Assembly: GCF_015670795.1 (NCBI RefSeq)
Contig: NZ_JADPCJ010000017.1
Coordinates: forward strand, 1-49,669
Direction of reading: 5' to 3'
From: Collinsella aerofaciens
GTDB taxonomy: Bacteria > Actinomycetota > Coriobacteriia > Coriobacteriales > Coriobacteriaceae
DNA: 49,669 nt
The notes beneath the pieces are model-generated. The model was not told where the DNA came from, ran no database searches, and saw only the letters and a list, made by a program, of their open reading frames with translations. Below are positions 15,227 through 23,148 of this stretch, one piece after another; position 1 is the first letter of the stretch, and each line of letters starts with the position of its first letter. A program made the translations under genes and the position numbers.

Positions 15227-16666
15227 CTAGTCCAGACGACGGGTCTGCGCCACGTGCTTATACCAGTATGCGCTTGCCTTGGGCGTGCGCTTCTGGGTTT
15301 CAAAGTCAACGTAGAAGAAGCCGTAACGCTTGTTGTAGCCATTGGTCCAGGAGAACTGATCCTGCAGGCTCCACAGGAAGTAGCCGCCTACGTTGACGCC
15401 AACCTCCATGGCCTTGAGCAACCAGCGCAGGTGCTGCTCGATGTAGTCGATGCGCGGCTGGTCGTCCACAAAACCGTCCTTGTAGGGGTCCTTGTAGCCC
15501 ATGCCGTTCTCGGTGATGAAGATCTGCTTGTAGTTGGGGTAGCGCTGCTTAATGTAGACGAGCAGATCGAACAGGCCCTCGGGATAGATGATCCAGTCCC
15601 AGTCGGTGGTGGGGATACCAGGCTTGTTCACATGCTCGCCAATACCCTTAACGCGCCAGCGGCCGGTGCCCTTCTCGCCCGTACCGTTGTGGTGCAGGTC
15701 GTTCTCGCCATCGTAAGCCTTGAGGAAGCGGCACTGGTAGTTATTGACGCCCAGGTAGTCGTTGTAGAGCGCTGCCTTGCGCATAATCTCGAGGTCCTCG
15801 TCCAGGATCTCGATGGTGCCGCCCGAGACGGCAGCCAAGCGGTTGGCGCACTCGAGGGTGTCGGGCGCGTAGTCGCCGCGGAAGGTGGCGTCGAGCAAGA
15901 ACTGGTTCTGCAGCACGTGCTCGTTGTTGGCGGCTTTGATGTCGGCGGGGTCGTTCTCGTTGAGCGGATACTTAAACTCCAGCGACTGGATGACGCCGAT
16001 CTTGCCCTTAAAACCGCCGTTGTGGAAGGCCAGTACTGCCTTGGCGTGGGCGAGCATCATGTTGTGCTCGCACTGGAAGGCCTCGGCCAGATGCGCCTTA
16101 ACACCACCGGGGAAGGTGCCCTCGATGTAGGTGTTGGAGGCGTCGGCCCAGATCTCGTTAAAGGTGAACCAATAGGTCACCTGGTCGGCGTACTCCTTAA
16201 AGCAGAAGGTGGCAAAGTCCACAAAGGCATCGATGGTCTCGCGGTTGAGGAAGTCGCCCTTCTCAAAGAGGGCAAGCGGCGTGTCAAAGTGATGCAGCGT
16301 GACGAACGGCTCAACATGGTGCTTATGGCACTCGGCGAAAAGGTCGTGGTAGAACTGAACGCCCTCGGGGTTAATCTCGCCGGTACCGTTGGGGAAGATG
16401 CGGCTCCAGGCGATGGAGAGGCGAATGCCGTTGATGCCAAACTCCTCGCACAGCTCCAGGTCGACGGGGTACTGGTTGTAGAAGTCCGAAGCGGGATCGG
16501 GGGAAAAGCGCCCCTGGGCCTCCAGGAAGTCGTCCCAGGCAACCTTGCCCTTACCGTGAGTGCGGGTCTCGCCCTCTACCTGGTAGGCAGCAGTGGCGCC
16601 GCCAAAGACAAAGTCCTCGGGAAACTGCGCGGGCGGGTTGGTTACGCTAGCAGGGTTAACGGACAT
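15227..16666 (-). CDS. lacG: 6-phospho-beta-galactosidase (GH1), paralogue 3
   Basis: The 479-aa enzyme has acid/base Glu171 (FTFNE), nucleophile Glu386 (ITENG) and the phosphate loop SWTNGYNKRY with the LacG-type Trp. It closely resembles paralogue 1 (VFGGATAAYQVEGETRTHGKGK is shared in part) but has HHFDTPLALFEKGDFLNRE, nearer to classical LacG. It is the second gene of lacE3-lacG3, 66 nt after lacE3, with a strong hairpin in the gap. The Shine-Dalgarno is weak (GGAT 4 nt before the ATG at 16666), so translation may depend on the upstream gene. Products would be galactose-6-phosphate for LacAB and the free aglycone. Confidence 0.93.
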   Translation of the reverse strand: MSVNPASVTNPPAQFPEDFVFGGATAAYQVEGETRTHGKGKVAWDDFLEAQGRFSPDPASDFYNQYPVDLELCEEFGINGIRLSIAWSRIFPNGTGEINPEGVQFYHDLFAECHKHHVEPFVTLHHFDTPLALFEKGDFLNRETIDAFVDFATFCFKEYADQVTYWFTFNEIWADASNTYIEGTFPGGVKAHLAEAFQCEHNMMLAHAKAVLAFHNGGFKGKIGVIQSLEFKYPLNENDPADIKAANNEHVLQNQFLLDATFRGDYAPDTLECANRLAAVSGGTIEILDEDLEIMRKAALYNDYLGVNNYQCRFLKAYDGENDLHHNGTGEKGTGRWRVKGIGEHVNKPGIPTTDWDWIIYPEGLFDLLVYIKQRYPNYKQIFITENGMGYKDPYKDGFVDDQPRIDYIEQHLRWLLKAMEVGVNVGGYFLWSLQDQFSWTNGYNKRYGFFYVDFETQKRTPKASAYWYKHVAQTRRLD

Positions 16667-16689
16667 GATGATCCAATCGTCTAAATCGA

Positions 16690-16723
16690 AGGGCCAGCCG
16701 GTCTCGGATAGTCGGCTGGCCCT
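16690..16723 (-). other. intercistronic hairpin between lacE3 and lacG3
   Basis: AGGGCCAGCCG pairs with CGGCTGGCCCT, an 11-bp perfect GC-rich stem with a 12-nt loop. On the minus strand only a short TT-containing stretch follows. It is the most stable of the three lac intercistronic hairpins and could reduce lacG3 relative to lacE3. Confidence 0.55.
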
Positions 16724-16732
16724 GAGCGTTAC

Positions 16733-18499
16733 TTACTTCGAAAGTTGTTCGGCGACGAAGGCGAGAGACTTGTCGCCGTTCTGGGAGAGCTCGATGTACT
16801 GCTTACCACGGCAGGCGACGCACTTGTTGCCCACGCGCTCGCAGTCCTTCTGCAGGTCGGCCAAGTAGCTGGCAGCCTGCGGGGCCAGGACGACCAGGTC
16901 AAAGTCGGGGAGCATGTCAACGTGGTTGCCATAGGCCTCGGCAGCGGTCTCAAGATTGATGCCGCGCTCTTTGGCGGCCTTGGCCAGCGCGTTGGCGAGC
17001 AGGCCCGAGGTGCCGCCACCCTGGCAGAGCACGAGCACACGCTTGCCGTTGAGGTCACTGGCGGTCGTTGTCTCAGTGGCGACAGCGGCGGGAGCGTCGG
17101 CCCTCACGGCCTCGGCAGCAGCGCCGGCGGCAACGCTCTTGGCGTCAGCCTTGCCCTGGAAGGCATCGTTGAGCTTAGCGGCCTTCTCGGCGTTCTTGGC
17201 GGCGAGCTCCTCCTGGGAGATCTCGGCCTCCTCGGCGCACTTCTGGGCGTCATAGGCACGGAAGAACGGATAGTACAGGACGAAGTCGACGACCAGGATA
17301 AGGGCGAGCATCACAAAGGCGAGCGGCTGGAAGCCCAGGCCCATGATGGTGCCGATGGGGCCGGGGACGGTCCAGGGCAGGGTGTACATAAAGCCGTTCA
17401 TGCCCAGGAAGTCGATAAAGATCTTGAGGATCCAGATGTTGGCGATCGGGGCAAAGACAAACGGGACAAAGAAGACGGGGTTGAGCACGATGGGTGCGGC
17501 GAACAGCAGCGGCTCGTTGACGGCAAAGCACACGGGAACGATAGCGGCCTTACCGACGGCGCGCATCTCCTGGGACTTGGCCAGGAAGCAGAACATAAAG
17601 ACCAGGACGAGCGTGGCGCCGGTGCCGCCCATGCAGACGACGAAGTACTGGGCACCCTGGGTCAGGACAGCGGAAGCGTGCTGGCCAGCCTGGAACGCAG
17701 CCAGGTTGTCGGTCATGTTGGCAACGAGCGCGGCGGCGATGGCTGGCTCGACGATCGAGGGGCCGTGGACGCCCACGAACCAGAACAGGCTCATGGCGCC
17801 GTAGATCACAGCGAGGCCGATGTAGCCATCGGCAGCGGTGAACAGGGGCTGGAACACCTGGATGACGCCCTGGGCAAAGCAGAAGCCAAAAGCAGCGCGG
17901 AAGACGATGTCAAAAACCCAAAAGACGGTGATGCAGACGGAGAAGGGGATGATGTCCTTGAAGGTCTGCGAGATGTTGGGCGGAACCTGCTCGGGCATCT
18001 TGACGGTGATGTTGCGCTTAATGAAGAACTTGTAGATGATGCCGGTCACAAACGCAGCGATGAAAGCGGTCAGCAGGCCCTTGGAACCAAGGTAGGTGGT
18101 GTTGAAACCGCTGGCGGCGTCCGTGGCGATCGTGTCGCTCGAAAGGAGCAAGAAGCCGATGATGGCCGCGCACATGCACGAGATGAAGTTGATCTGGTTG
18201 TTCTTGGGCAGATCGCGGTTTTGAGCGTCGGCGAAGTGCTTGGCCGTGGTGGCGGCGCAGGCGATGGCCAGGATGCCCATGGAGTAGTTGTAGCACTTCC
18301 ACAGGGCGTTGTTGATGTCATCGGGCCAGTAGAAACCCCAGATGTTGGGGACCGAGGCTACCAGGCAGAAGATGGACGAGAAGATGATGATGGGGATGAC
18401 GGAGATAAAGCCGTCGCGAATCGCCTTGAGGTACTTGTTGCGGGCGATCGCGTTGAAAAAGGGCTGGCCCTTTTCGATGATGGCGATAAGTTGCTCCAT
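16733..18499 (-). CDS. lacE: PTS lactose-type transporter subunit IICB, paralogue 3
   Basis: The 588-aa protein contains the IIC channel (FWFVGVHGPSIVEPAI and NEPLLFAAPIVLNP) and a C-terminal IIB domain with phosphorylatable Cys492 in VLVLCQGGGTSGLLAN. The linker (~430-485) is Glu/Lys/Ala-rich and may be helical. The IIB loop CQGGGTSG differs from CAGAGTSA in paralogues 1 and 2, and the first transmembrane region differs too, so this is the most distant transporter of the three and may carry a different sugar. AGGAG lies 6 nt before the ATG. It is first in an operon with lacG3, divergent from the third LacI-family gene. IIA must come from elsewhere, probably lacF 1.6 kb away. Confidence 0.93.
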   Translation of the reverse strand: MEQLIAIIEKGQPFFNAIARNKYLKAIRDGFISVIPIIIFSSIFCLVASVPNIWGFYWPDDINNALWKCYNYSMGILAIACAATTAKHFADAQNRDLPKNNQINFISCMCAAIIGFLLLSSDTIATDAASGFNTTYLGSKGLLTAFIAAFVTGIIYKFFIKRNITVKMPEQVPPNISQTFKDIIPFSVCITVFWVFDIVFRAAFGFCFAQGVIQVFQPLFTAADGYIGLAVIYGAMSLFWFVGVHGPSIVEPAIAAALVANMTDNLAAFQAGQHASAVLTQGAQYFVVCMGGTGATLVLVFMFCFLAKSQEMRAVGKAAIVPVCFAVNEPLLFAAPIVLNPVFFVPFVFAPIANIWILKIFIDFLGMNGFMYTLPWTVPGPIGTIMGLGFQPLAFVMLALILVVDFVLYYPFFRAYDAQKCAEEAEISQEELAAKNAEKAAKLNDAFQGKADAKSVAAGAAAEAVRADAPAAVATETTTASDLNGKRVLVLCQGGGTSGLLANALAKAAKERGINLETAAEAYGNHVDMLPDFDLVVLAPQAASYLADLQKDCERVGNKCVACRGKQYIELSQNGDKSLAFVAEQLSK

Positions 18500-18557
18500 G
18501 CAATGCTCCTAAGAGTCGGTGGGTTAACAACGATGGTAGCTTTTGGCGTTCGGTTGC

Positions 18558-18581
18558 CAAAATGTTGACGTTGCCATTTTG
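18558..18581. promoter_or_regulatory. operator of the third LacI-family repressor, proximal to lacE3
   Basis: CAAAATGTTGACGTTGCCAT and its continuation form a near-palindrome (AAAATG...CATTTT) centred on CG at 18570. It lies about 60 bp upstream of the lacE3 start. A second site lies 120 bp away. Confidence 0.75.
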
Positions 18582-18680
18582 CGACACAAAAAAAGACGCG
18601 AACCGGTGGTTCCTGTGCCTGCGAACCGTCGATTCCCTATGCGTAAACGTTTGAGCCGCCCGGTGGCTCTGTGTTTGCAC

Positions 18681-18699
18681 AATGGCAACGTTAACATTT
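18681..18699. promoter_or_regulatory. second operator of the third LacI-family repressor
   Basis: AATGGCAACGTTAACATTT has a CG centre 120 bp from the site at 18558-18581. Looping between the two, or separate control of the repressor gene, is possible. Confidence 0.75.
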
Positions 18700-18733
18700 G
18701 GGTGACAAAAGCCGTTCGGTGAAGCAAAAATGT

Positions 18734-18744
18734 CGGTGAACGGT
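18734..18744 (+). promoter_or_regulatory. CGGTGAACGGT motif upstream of lacI-type gene 3
   Basis: This is identical to the motif at 46799 upstream of pflB, including the following TAG, and similar to those upstream of the other LacI-family genes. Confidence 0.45.
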
Positions 18745-18856
18745 AGGTTTTGGGTGGTGAGCGTATGGTGGGGGAGGCGTTGGATATACTTGAAGGCGGT
18801 AAAAATGACTGCGCAAGGTGCCACCAATGGCATCGTTGACATAGAAAGATCGACCT

Positions 18857-19861
18857 ATGGCCGCTGTTAAAAAATCGGTATCCGTTAAGGATGTGGCGCG
18901 TCTCGCGGGCGTCTCGGAGCAGACGGTCTCGCGTACCGTGCACGATTCTCCCAGCGTGCGCCCCGAGACCAAGGAACGCGTGCGTGCCGCCATGCGCGAG
19001 CTGGGGTATCGCCCCAATTTTGCCGGTCGATCGCTGCGCCGTGGCAAGTTTAAGACCGTCGGCGTCGCCATGTTCAACATTACCGGTACCGGCAACCTCG
19101 ACCGTATGGAGGGCTTTGCCGCCGCGGCCGACAAACATGGCTATGCCATCACCCTTACTAAAGTAGACGGGCATCCGTATACCCTCGAGAGCGCATCGTC
19201 GCGCATGAGCGCACTGCCAGTGGACGGTATGGTTGTGATCATGAATCGCATGCCGGCGGACTTTGGCACCTTTGAGCCGCTGCCTGGTATGCAGACGGTG
19301 CTCGTTACCATGCTGGAGCACCCGCTGTGCTCGACGGTCGATAACGATCAGTTCGATTGTTCGCGCCAGGTTGTCGAGTACTTGCTGGGGCAGGGGCACA
19401 AGACCGTGCACTTTATCTCGTGTCCCGAGCGCTCGCTTTCGGGCATGCAGCGCGAGGAGGGCTGGCGCGAGACATTGCGCGCGCATGGTATTGAGCTGCC
19501 GCGACTCATCCGTGGCGATTGGACGGCGCAGAGCGGATATGCCGCAGGCCAGGCTCTGGCGGACGATCCGACCTGTACTGCCATCTATGCCTCCAACGAC
19601 GCCATGGCCTACGGCTGCATTCGCGGGCTCGAATCGCGCGGAAGGCGTGTGCCCGAGGACGTGAGCGTGGTGGGTGTTGATGACAGCCTGGGCGATATCG
19701 TGCCCGACCGTCGCCTGACCACGGTGCGCTTTGACAACAAGCGCGTCGGCATGTGGGCGGTCGACAAGATTGCCGGCGCCGATGGGGGTGCGTCTGGCGT
19801 GGAGCACATGCTGATCCCCGGTGTGCTTGTAGAGGGCGATACGGTGCGCGATTTGCGTTAG
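18857..19861 (+). CDS. LacI-family repressor 3 (for lacE3-lacG3)
   Basis: The 334-aa regulator has the helix-turn-helix SVKDVARLAGVSEQTVSRTV, with recognition pair Glu-Gln, a hinge with FAGRSLRRGKF, and an effector domain including IYASNDAMAYGCIRGL and VSVVGVDDSLGD. The ATG at 18857 fits the family N-terminus, although the ribosome-binding site is only AGAAAG. It is divergent from lacE3-lacG3, with two operators in the 357-bp gap. The substitution of Thr-Val-His for the usual Val-Val/Ile-Asn after TVSR (TVSRTVHDS) is unusual within this group. lacF follows 214 bp downstream on the same strand but has its own upstream signals. Confidence 0.9.
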   Translation: MAAVKKSVSVKDVARLAGVSEQTVSRTVHDSPSVRPETKERVRAAMRELGYRPNFAGRSLRRGKFKTVGVAMFNITGTGNLDRMEGFAAAADKHGYAITLTKVDGHPYTLESASSRMSALPVDGMVVIMNRMPADFGTFEPLPGMQTVLVTMLEHPLCSTVDNDQFDCSRQVVEYLLGQGHKTVHFISCPERSLSGMQREEGWRETLRAHGIELPRLIRGDWTAQSGYAAGQALADDPTCTAIYASNDAMAYGCIRGLESRGRRVPEDVSVVGVDDSLGDIVPDRRLTTVRFDNKRVGMWAVDKIAGADGGASGVEHMLIPGVLVEGDTVRDLR

Positions 19862-19892
19862 GGTGCGGCCCTGTTTGGGTTGCCGCTAATTG

Positions 19893-20010
19893 TGTTCGAT
19901 ATTGTTCAGATTGGTTTAAAAACCGTTCACGGGCGAAAAGTGACCGTTCATAGTTCGAAATTACGTTTTGAGCTGTTCTTTTTTGTTTGAATGTTATTGT
20001 TTCTGTCATA
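19893..20010 (+). promoter_or_regulatory. lacF upstream region with DeoR/LacR-like sites
   Basis: TGTTCGATATTGTTCA (19893-19908) and TTTGTTTGAATGTTATTGTT (19983-20002) resemble the sequence in front of the DeoR-type gene at 2795. Between them are inverted copies of the ACGGT motif: ACCGTTCACGG (19922-19932) and TGACCGTTCA (19941-19950). The arrangement suggests lacF has its own promoter under the tagatose-pathway regulator. Confidence 0.45.
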
Positions 20011-20075
20011 CACAACGCAGCGCGTATGCCCGGACGCGATGCTCTCCATTGGTTCATATGTGAAAGGAACGCAAT

Positions 20076-20414
20076 ATGGCAACCAAAGAAGAAATCTCGA
20101 TGGTTGGATTCGAGATCGTCGCATACGCAGGTGACGCCCAGACCGATCTGCTTGCAGCGCTCGATGCTGCTCGCGAGGGTGACTTTGAGAAGGCCGAACA
20201 GCTGCACAAGGATGCCAGCGATGCGCTCATCGGTGCCCACGACACGCAGACCAAACTGCTTTCGCAGGAGGCCGGCGGTGGCGAGATGGAAATGACCTTC
20301 ATCATGGCTCACGCTCAGGACACCCTCATGACCACTATGATCCTGGAGAAGCAGACCCGCTTTACCATCGATGCCTACAAGCGCATCGCCGAGCTCGAGG
20401 CCAAGCTCGCCTAA
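20076..20414 (+). CDS. lacF: PTS lactose/cellobiose-type subunit IIA
   Basis: This 112-aa, all-helical cytoplasmic protein accepts phosphate from HPr and passes it to the IIB cysteine of LacE. The phosphorylation site is His79 in FIMAHAQDTLMTTMIL, matching His78 of lactococcal LacF. The N-terminus (MVGFEIVAYAGDAQ) and C-terminal helix (FTIDAYKRIAELEAKL) are typical, as is the length. AAAGGAACGC precedes the ATG. It is monocistronic, bounded by a terminator at 20445, and lies between the third lac cassette and the tagatose-pathway genes. As the only IIA in the window it probably serves all three LacE proteins. Confidence 0.95.
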   Translation: MATKEEISMVGFEIVAYAGDAQTDLLAALDAAREGDFEKAEQLHKDASDALIGAHDTQTKLLSQEAGGGEMEMTFIMAHAQDTLMTTMILEKQTRFTIDAYKRIAELEAKLA

Positions 20415-20444
20415 CGAGCCCTCACAACCAAGTCCCCTTCCAAA

Positions 20445-20477
20445 AGCTCTGCCGCTACCCGCGGCAGGGCTTTTTCT
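20445..20477 (+). terminator. terminator of lacF
   Basis: AGCTCTGCCGC pairs with GCGGCAGGGCT (one G-T pair) around TACCC, followed by five T residues. Confidence 0.9.
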
Positions 20478-20488
20478 GTCCTCCTCCA

Positions 20489-20555
20489 AGTTGCGGTGAA
20501 ATGGGGACTGAATAGGGGCCGGCGGGCGCAAAACAATCCCTATTCCACCGCAACT
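20489..20555. repeat. palindromic intergenic element (AGTTGCGGTG family)
   Basis: AGTTGCGGTG...AATAGGG at the left pairs with CCCTATT...CACCGCAACT at the right. A second fragment, TAGTCATTGGGGAC, follows at 20567 and matches the arms of the elements at 25202 and 37995. No gene is seen in this gap. Confidence 0.55.
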
Positions 20556-20673
20556 CATTCCGTGATAGTCATTGGGGACAGTCTTGGTGCGCTCCGTTCG
20601 TCTTGCCGTTCGGTTTTTCGCTGGGTGGGTATACTTCCATCCGCAATACAGGCCGGACTGAGGAGGTATCCAA

Positions 20674-21705
20674 ATGCCGGGTAACGGGTCAATACAAAAA
20701 AGAGACGCGCATGAGATGGCTCATGGGCGTCCTGTCCAGATAACCGAGCACACGGCGGTAACCGAGCTGCAGCCCAGTCTGTCCGATGTCGTGTGCGCAA
20801 ACAAAAAGCTGCAGATTGGCTTTATCGTTGCGCTCGTGGTACTGGCGCTGCTGTCGGGCTTTGTAGCTCGTCCGCATTTCGCCGATACCAAAACATGGGA
20901 CTCCACCATCGAGGTTATCGACCAAAAGAAGGGCAACGTTTTGGCGCTCACGACCTCGTGCGTTGCCCTATCTGCGGGTATTACCGCGCTGCCGGGCGAT
21001 ACGGGAACGCCAGTCGCCGAGCAGCTCGCGCAGCTTTCAGGCAACCTTGGTATCGTGCTTGCCGTGCTATACCTCGAGAAATACCTGCTAACCATTTTGT
21101 GGTCGGTTGGCTTGGGCATCTTAATCCCGTTTGCGTTGGTGCTCTTTGCGGTGTCGCTCGGCATTCACGGGCGCTGGAGCACGAGCACTGTCCTGCGCCG
21201 TGTGGCGACACGCGTACTGGTGGTTGCCGTGATCGGCATGGCGCTCGTGCCCGCGAGCGTATGGGTGTCGCAAAAGGTCGATGAAACGTATCGCGTAAGT
21301 ATTGAGCAAGCTGAGCAAAAGGCTGCGGACGCTGCGGACGCGGCCGACACCACGGACAAGTCAGCCGAGACCAGCTCAAAATCGAACAAGAAAAAATCCG
21401 AGACCACGGCGTCCAAAAACGTGCTCGAGCAGTTGACCGATGGGGCATCGAGCCTTGTTACGTCGGTGACCAGCGGCGCCAAGCAGATGACCGATGAGAT
21501 CGTGCGGCAGGTGACCGACCTCATCGAAGGCGTCATCGTGATGATCGTGACTTCGTGCGTTATCCCGCTGCTGGTGCTCGTGGCGTTCCTGTGGCTGGGA
21601 CACGTACTGCTGGGGATCGATATTTCCGGCCCGGCGAACTATTTGACGGGCCACTTTCTGAGTGCTCCGTCCAAGCACGCCAAAAAGGGTGGGCAGTCCG
21701 AGTAG
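20674..21705 (+). CDS. membrane protein of unknown function
   Basis: The 343-aa protein is not recognised. It has hydrophobic segments near residues 46-66, 120-165 (probably two spans around the ...YLLTILW region), 184-205 and 290-318. A hydrophilic stretch at ~215-245 is rich in Ala, Asp, Ser and Lys (EQKAADAADAADTTDKSAET) and may form a coiled coil or flexible loop. The first loop includes HFADTKTWDSTIEVIDQKKG. AGGAGG 7 nt before the ATG gives a strong ribosome-binding site, and a terminator follows at 21741, so it is a real single-gene unit. It lies between lacF and lacA but shares no feature with them. Confidence 0.8.
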   Translation: MPGNGSIQKRDAHEMAHGRPVQITEHTAVTELQPSLSDVVCANKKLQIGFIVALVVLALLSGFVARPHFADTKTWDSTIEVIDQKKGNVLALTTSCVALSAGITALPGDTGTPVAEQLAQLSGNLGIVLAVLYLEKYLLTILWSVGLGILIPFALVLFAVSLGIHGRWSTSTVLRRVATRVLVVAVIGMALVPASVWVSQKVDETYRVSIEQAEQKAADAADAADTTDKSAETSSKSNKKKSETTASKNVLEQLTDGASSLVTSVTSGAKQMTDEIVRQVTDLIEGVIVMIVTSCVIPLLVLVAFLWLGHVLLGIDISGPANYLTGHFLSAPSKHAKKGGQSE

Positions 21706-21740
21706 CTAAAACAGCTGTATATACCGGGGAATACCGCCGA

Positions 21741-21778
21741 AGGGCGGCCGAGACACGTTCTTGGCCGCCCTTTTGTTT
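21741..21778 (+). terminator. terminator after the membrane-protein gene
   Basis: AGGGCGGCC pairs with GGCCGCCCT around a ~13-nt loop and is followed by TTTGTTT. Confidence 0.9.
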
Positions 21779-21830
21779 GTTGAACACATGGTCGCTACGT
21801 CCGCGCCCGGCTCAAACGGTCAGCAATCAT

Positions 21831-21923
21831 CCGTGAACGATATTTGTTCAAAAAAGAACAAAGATAAACAAATAGTTGTTGCAGTTACTGTTCGAATGTG
21901 TTCAAATAAACATGAACAGTGAA
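21831..21923 (+). promoter_or_regulatory. lacA promoter region with clustered TTGTTC/GAACA boxes
   Basis: The sequence carries CCGTGAACGATA (21831-21842), TTTGTTCA and GAACAAAG, AACAAATAG, then TGTTCGAATGTGTTCA (21889-21904) and AAACATGAACA. These alternating TGTTC/GAACA boxes resemble the DeoR-type sites in front of the regulator gene at 2.8 kb and lacF. A weak promoter could be TTGCAG-17-TCAAAT inside the cluster. There is no gene between 21779 and 22012. Confidence 0.45.
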
Positions 21924-22012
21924 GAACCGCACATTCAGATGCCCGGACCTGAACGCGATTCAACACTTCCAAACAGAAACTACGCACCTGCGTATCTCTC
22001 AAGGAGGATGTC

Positions 22013-22441
22013 ATGAGGGTTGTAATCGCTTCCGATGCCGACGGTATGTCGATGAAGGAGTCCATCAAGGAGATGCTCATCGCCGACGGTCACGAGGTCG
22101 TCGACTATTCCGAGACCCCTGCCGCGGACTTTGTCGATTCCGCGACCGCCGTTGCCAAGGACCTGCTGGAGCACAAGGATTCCCAGGGCTTCGCATTCGA
22201 TAAGTACGGCGTCGGCTCCTATATGGCCGCCGTCAAGATTAAGGGCATGGTCGTCGCCAACATTTCCGACGAGCGTTCCGCCTACATGACCCGCGAGCAC
22301 AACGGCTCGCGCATGGTCACCATGGGCCCGGGCGTTGTGGGCACCGAGGTCGCCAAGAAGATCGCCCGCGAGTTCCTGCGCGCCCAGTACGCCGGCGGCC
22401 GTCACCAGATCCGTGTCGACATGCTCAACAAGATGGCCTAA
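22013..22441 (+). CDS. lacA: galactose-6-phosphate isomerase subunit LacA
   Basis: The 142-aa protein is an RpiB/LacAB-fold subunit. With LacB it converts D-galactose-6-phosphate to D-tagatose-6-phosphate, the first step of the tagatose pathway. The beginning MRVVIASDADGMSMKESIKE and the segment FAFDKYGVGSYMAAVKIKGM match LacA, which lacks the active-site Cys loop found in LacB. Length is that of lactococcal LacA (~141 aa). CAAGGAGG lies just before the ATG. lacB follows after 63 nt. The promoter region carries several DeoR/LacR-like boxes. Confidence 0.95.
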   Translation: MRVVIASDADGMSMKESIKEMLIADGHEVVDYSETPAADFVDSATAVAKDLLEHKDSQGFAFDKYGVGSYMAAVKIKGMVVANISDERSAYMTREHNGSRMVTMGPGVVGTEVAKKIAREFLRAQYAGGRHQIRVDMLNKMA

Positions 22442-22504
22442 CGAGAGCCACCGAGAACTCGAACTTCTACCTCAACTTGTGAATTCAGACGAAAGGACGT
22501 TCTG

Positions 22505-23029
22505 ATGAAGAAGACCATCGCAATCGGTTGCGACCATATCGTTACGGACGAGAAGATCTATCTGGCCGACCGCCTGGAGCAGGCTGGCTACAAGGTGCTC
22601 GACTGCGGCACCTACAGCCACACCCGTACGCACTATCCCATCTACGGTAAGGCCGTGGGCGAGGCTGTTGCCAGCGGCAAGGCCGACTTTGGCGTGGCCC
22701 TGTGCGGCACCGGCATTGGCATCACCAACGCCGTCAACAAGGTTCCCGGCGCCCGCTGCGCCCTGGTTCGCGACATGACCTCTGCCCTGTACGCTCGTCG
22801 CGAGCTCAACGCCAACATCGTGGGCTTTGGCGGCAAGATCACCGGCGAGTTCCTGATGGCTGACATCATGCTTGCCTTCCTGGAGGAGCCCTACGAGAAG
22901 ACCCCCGAGCACGATGCCCTGATCGCCAAGATCGATGCCTGCAACAAGGCCGACGCCGAGGCTCAGACTGATCCGCACTTCTTTGACGAGTTCCTCGAGA
23001 AGTGGGACCGCGGCGAATACCATGATTAG
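22505..23029 (+). CDS. lacB: galactose-6-phosphate isomerase subunit LacB
   Basis: The 174-aa subunit starts [17 protein letters not shown] and contains the RpiB-like catalytic loop [17 protein letters not shown], with Cys as the likely base, and the phosphate-binding Arg region [10 protein letters not shown]. LacB is the larger partner of LacA in the heteromultimeric isomerase. AAAGGA precedes the ATG. The terminator-like hairpin after it (23062-23099) separates it from lacX and lacC, so those genes may be expressed at a lower level or separately. Length and context agree with LacB. Confidence 0.95.
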   Translation: MKKTIAIGCDHIVTDEKIYLADRLEQAGYKVLDCGTYSHTRTHYPIYGKAVGEAVASGKADFGVALCGTGIGITNAVNKVPGARCALVRDMTSALYARRELNANIVGFGGKITGEFLMADIMLAFLEEPYEKTPEHDALIAKIDACNKADAEAQTDPHFFDEFLEKWDRGEYHD

Positions 23030-23061
23030 CGGGTATCCGGCGTAATTAACTAGTCCGTTGA

Positions 23062-23099
23062 CGGCTCGCGTTTCTGTGAGGGGGCGCGGGCCGGTTTTC
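23062..23099 (+). terminator. terminator after lacB
   Basis: CGGCTCGCG pairs with CGCGGGCCG (one G-T pair) around ~14 nt, followed by GTTTTCT. It may be partial, because lacX follows on the same strand. Confidence 0.65.
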
Positions 23100-23148
23100 T
23101 ATCAGCCCCACTGACTTGGCGGGCTGGCGTACGAAAGGGAAGGCTCCT

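Noticed and set aside
5292..16666. GH1 genes as ordinary 6-phospho-beta-glucosidases (BglA type)
   Set aside because: All three have Trp after the phosphate-binding Ser and the LacG-specific overall pattern. Together with lacABC and LacE-type transporters, 6-phospho-galactosidase is favoured, although side activities are not excluded.
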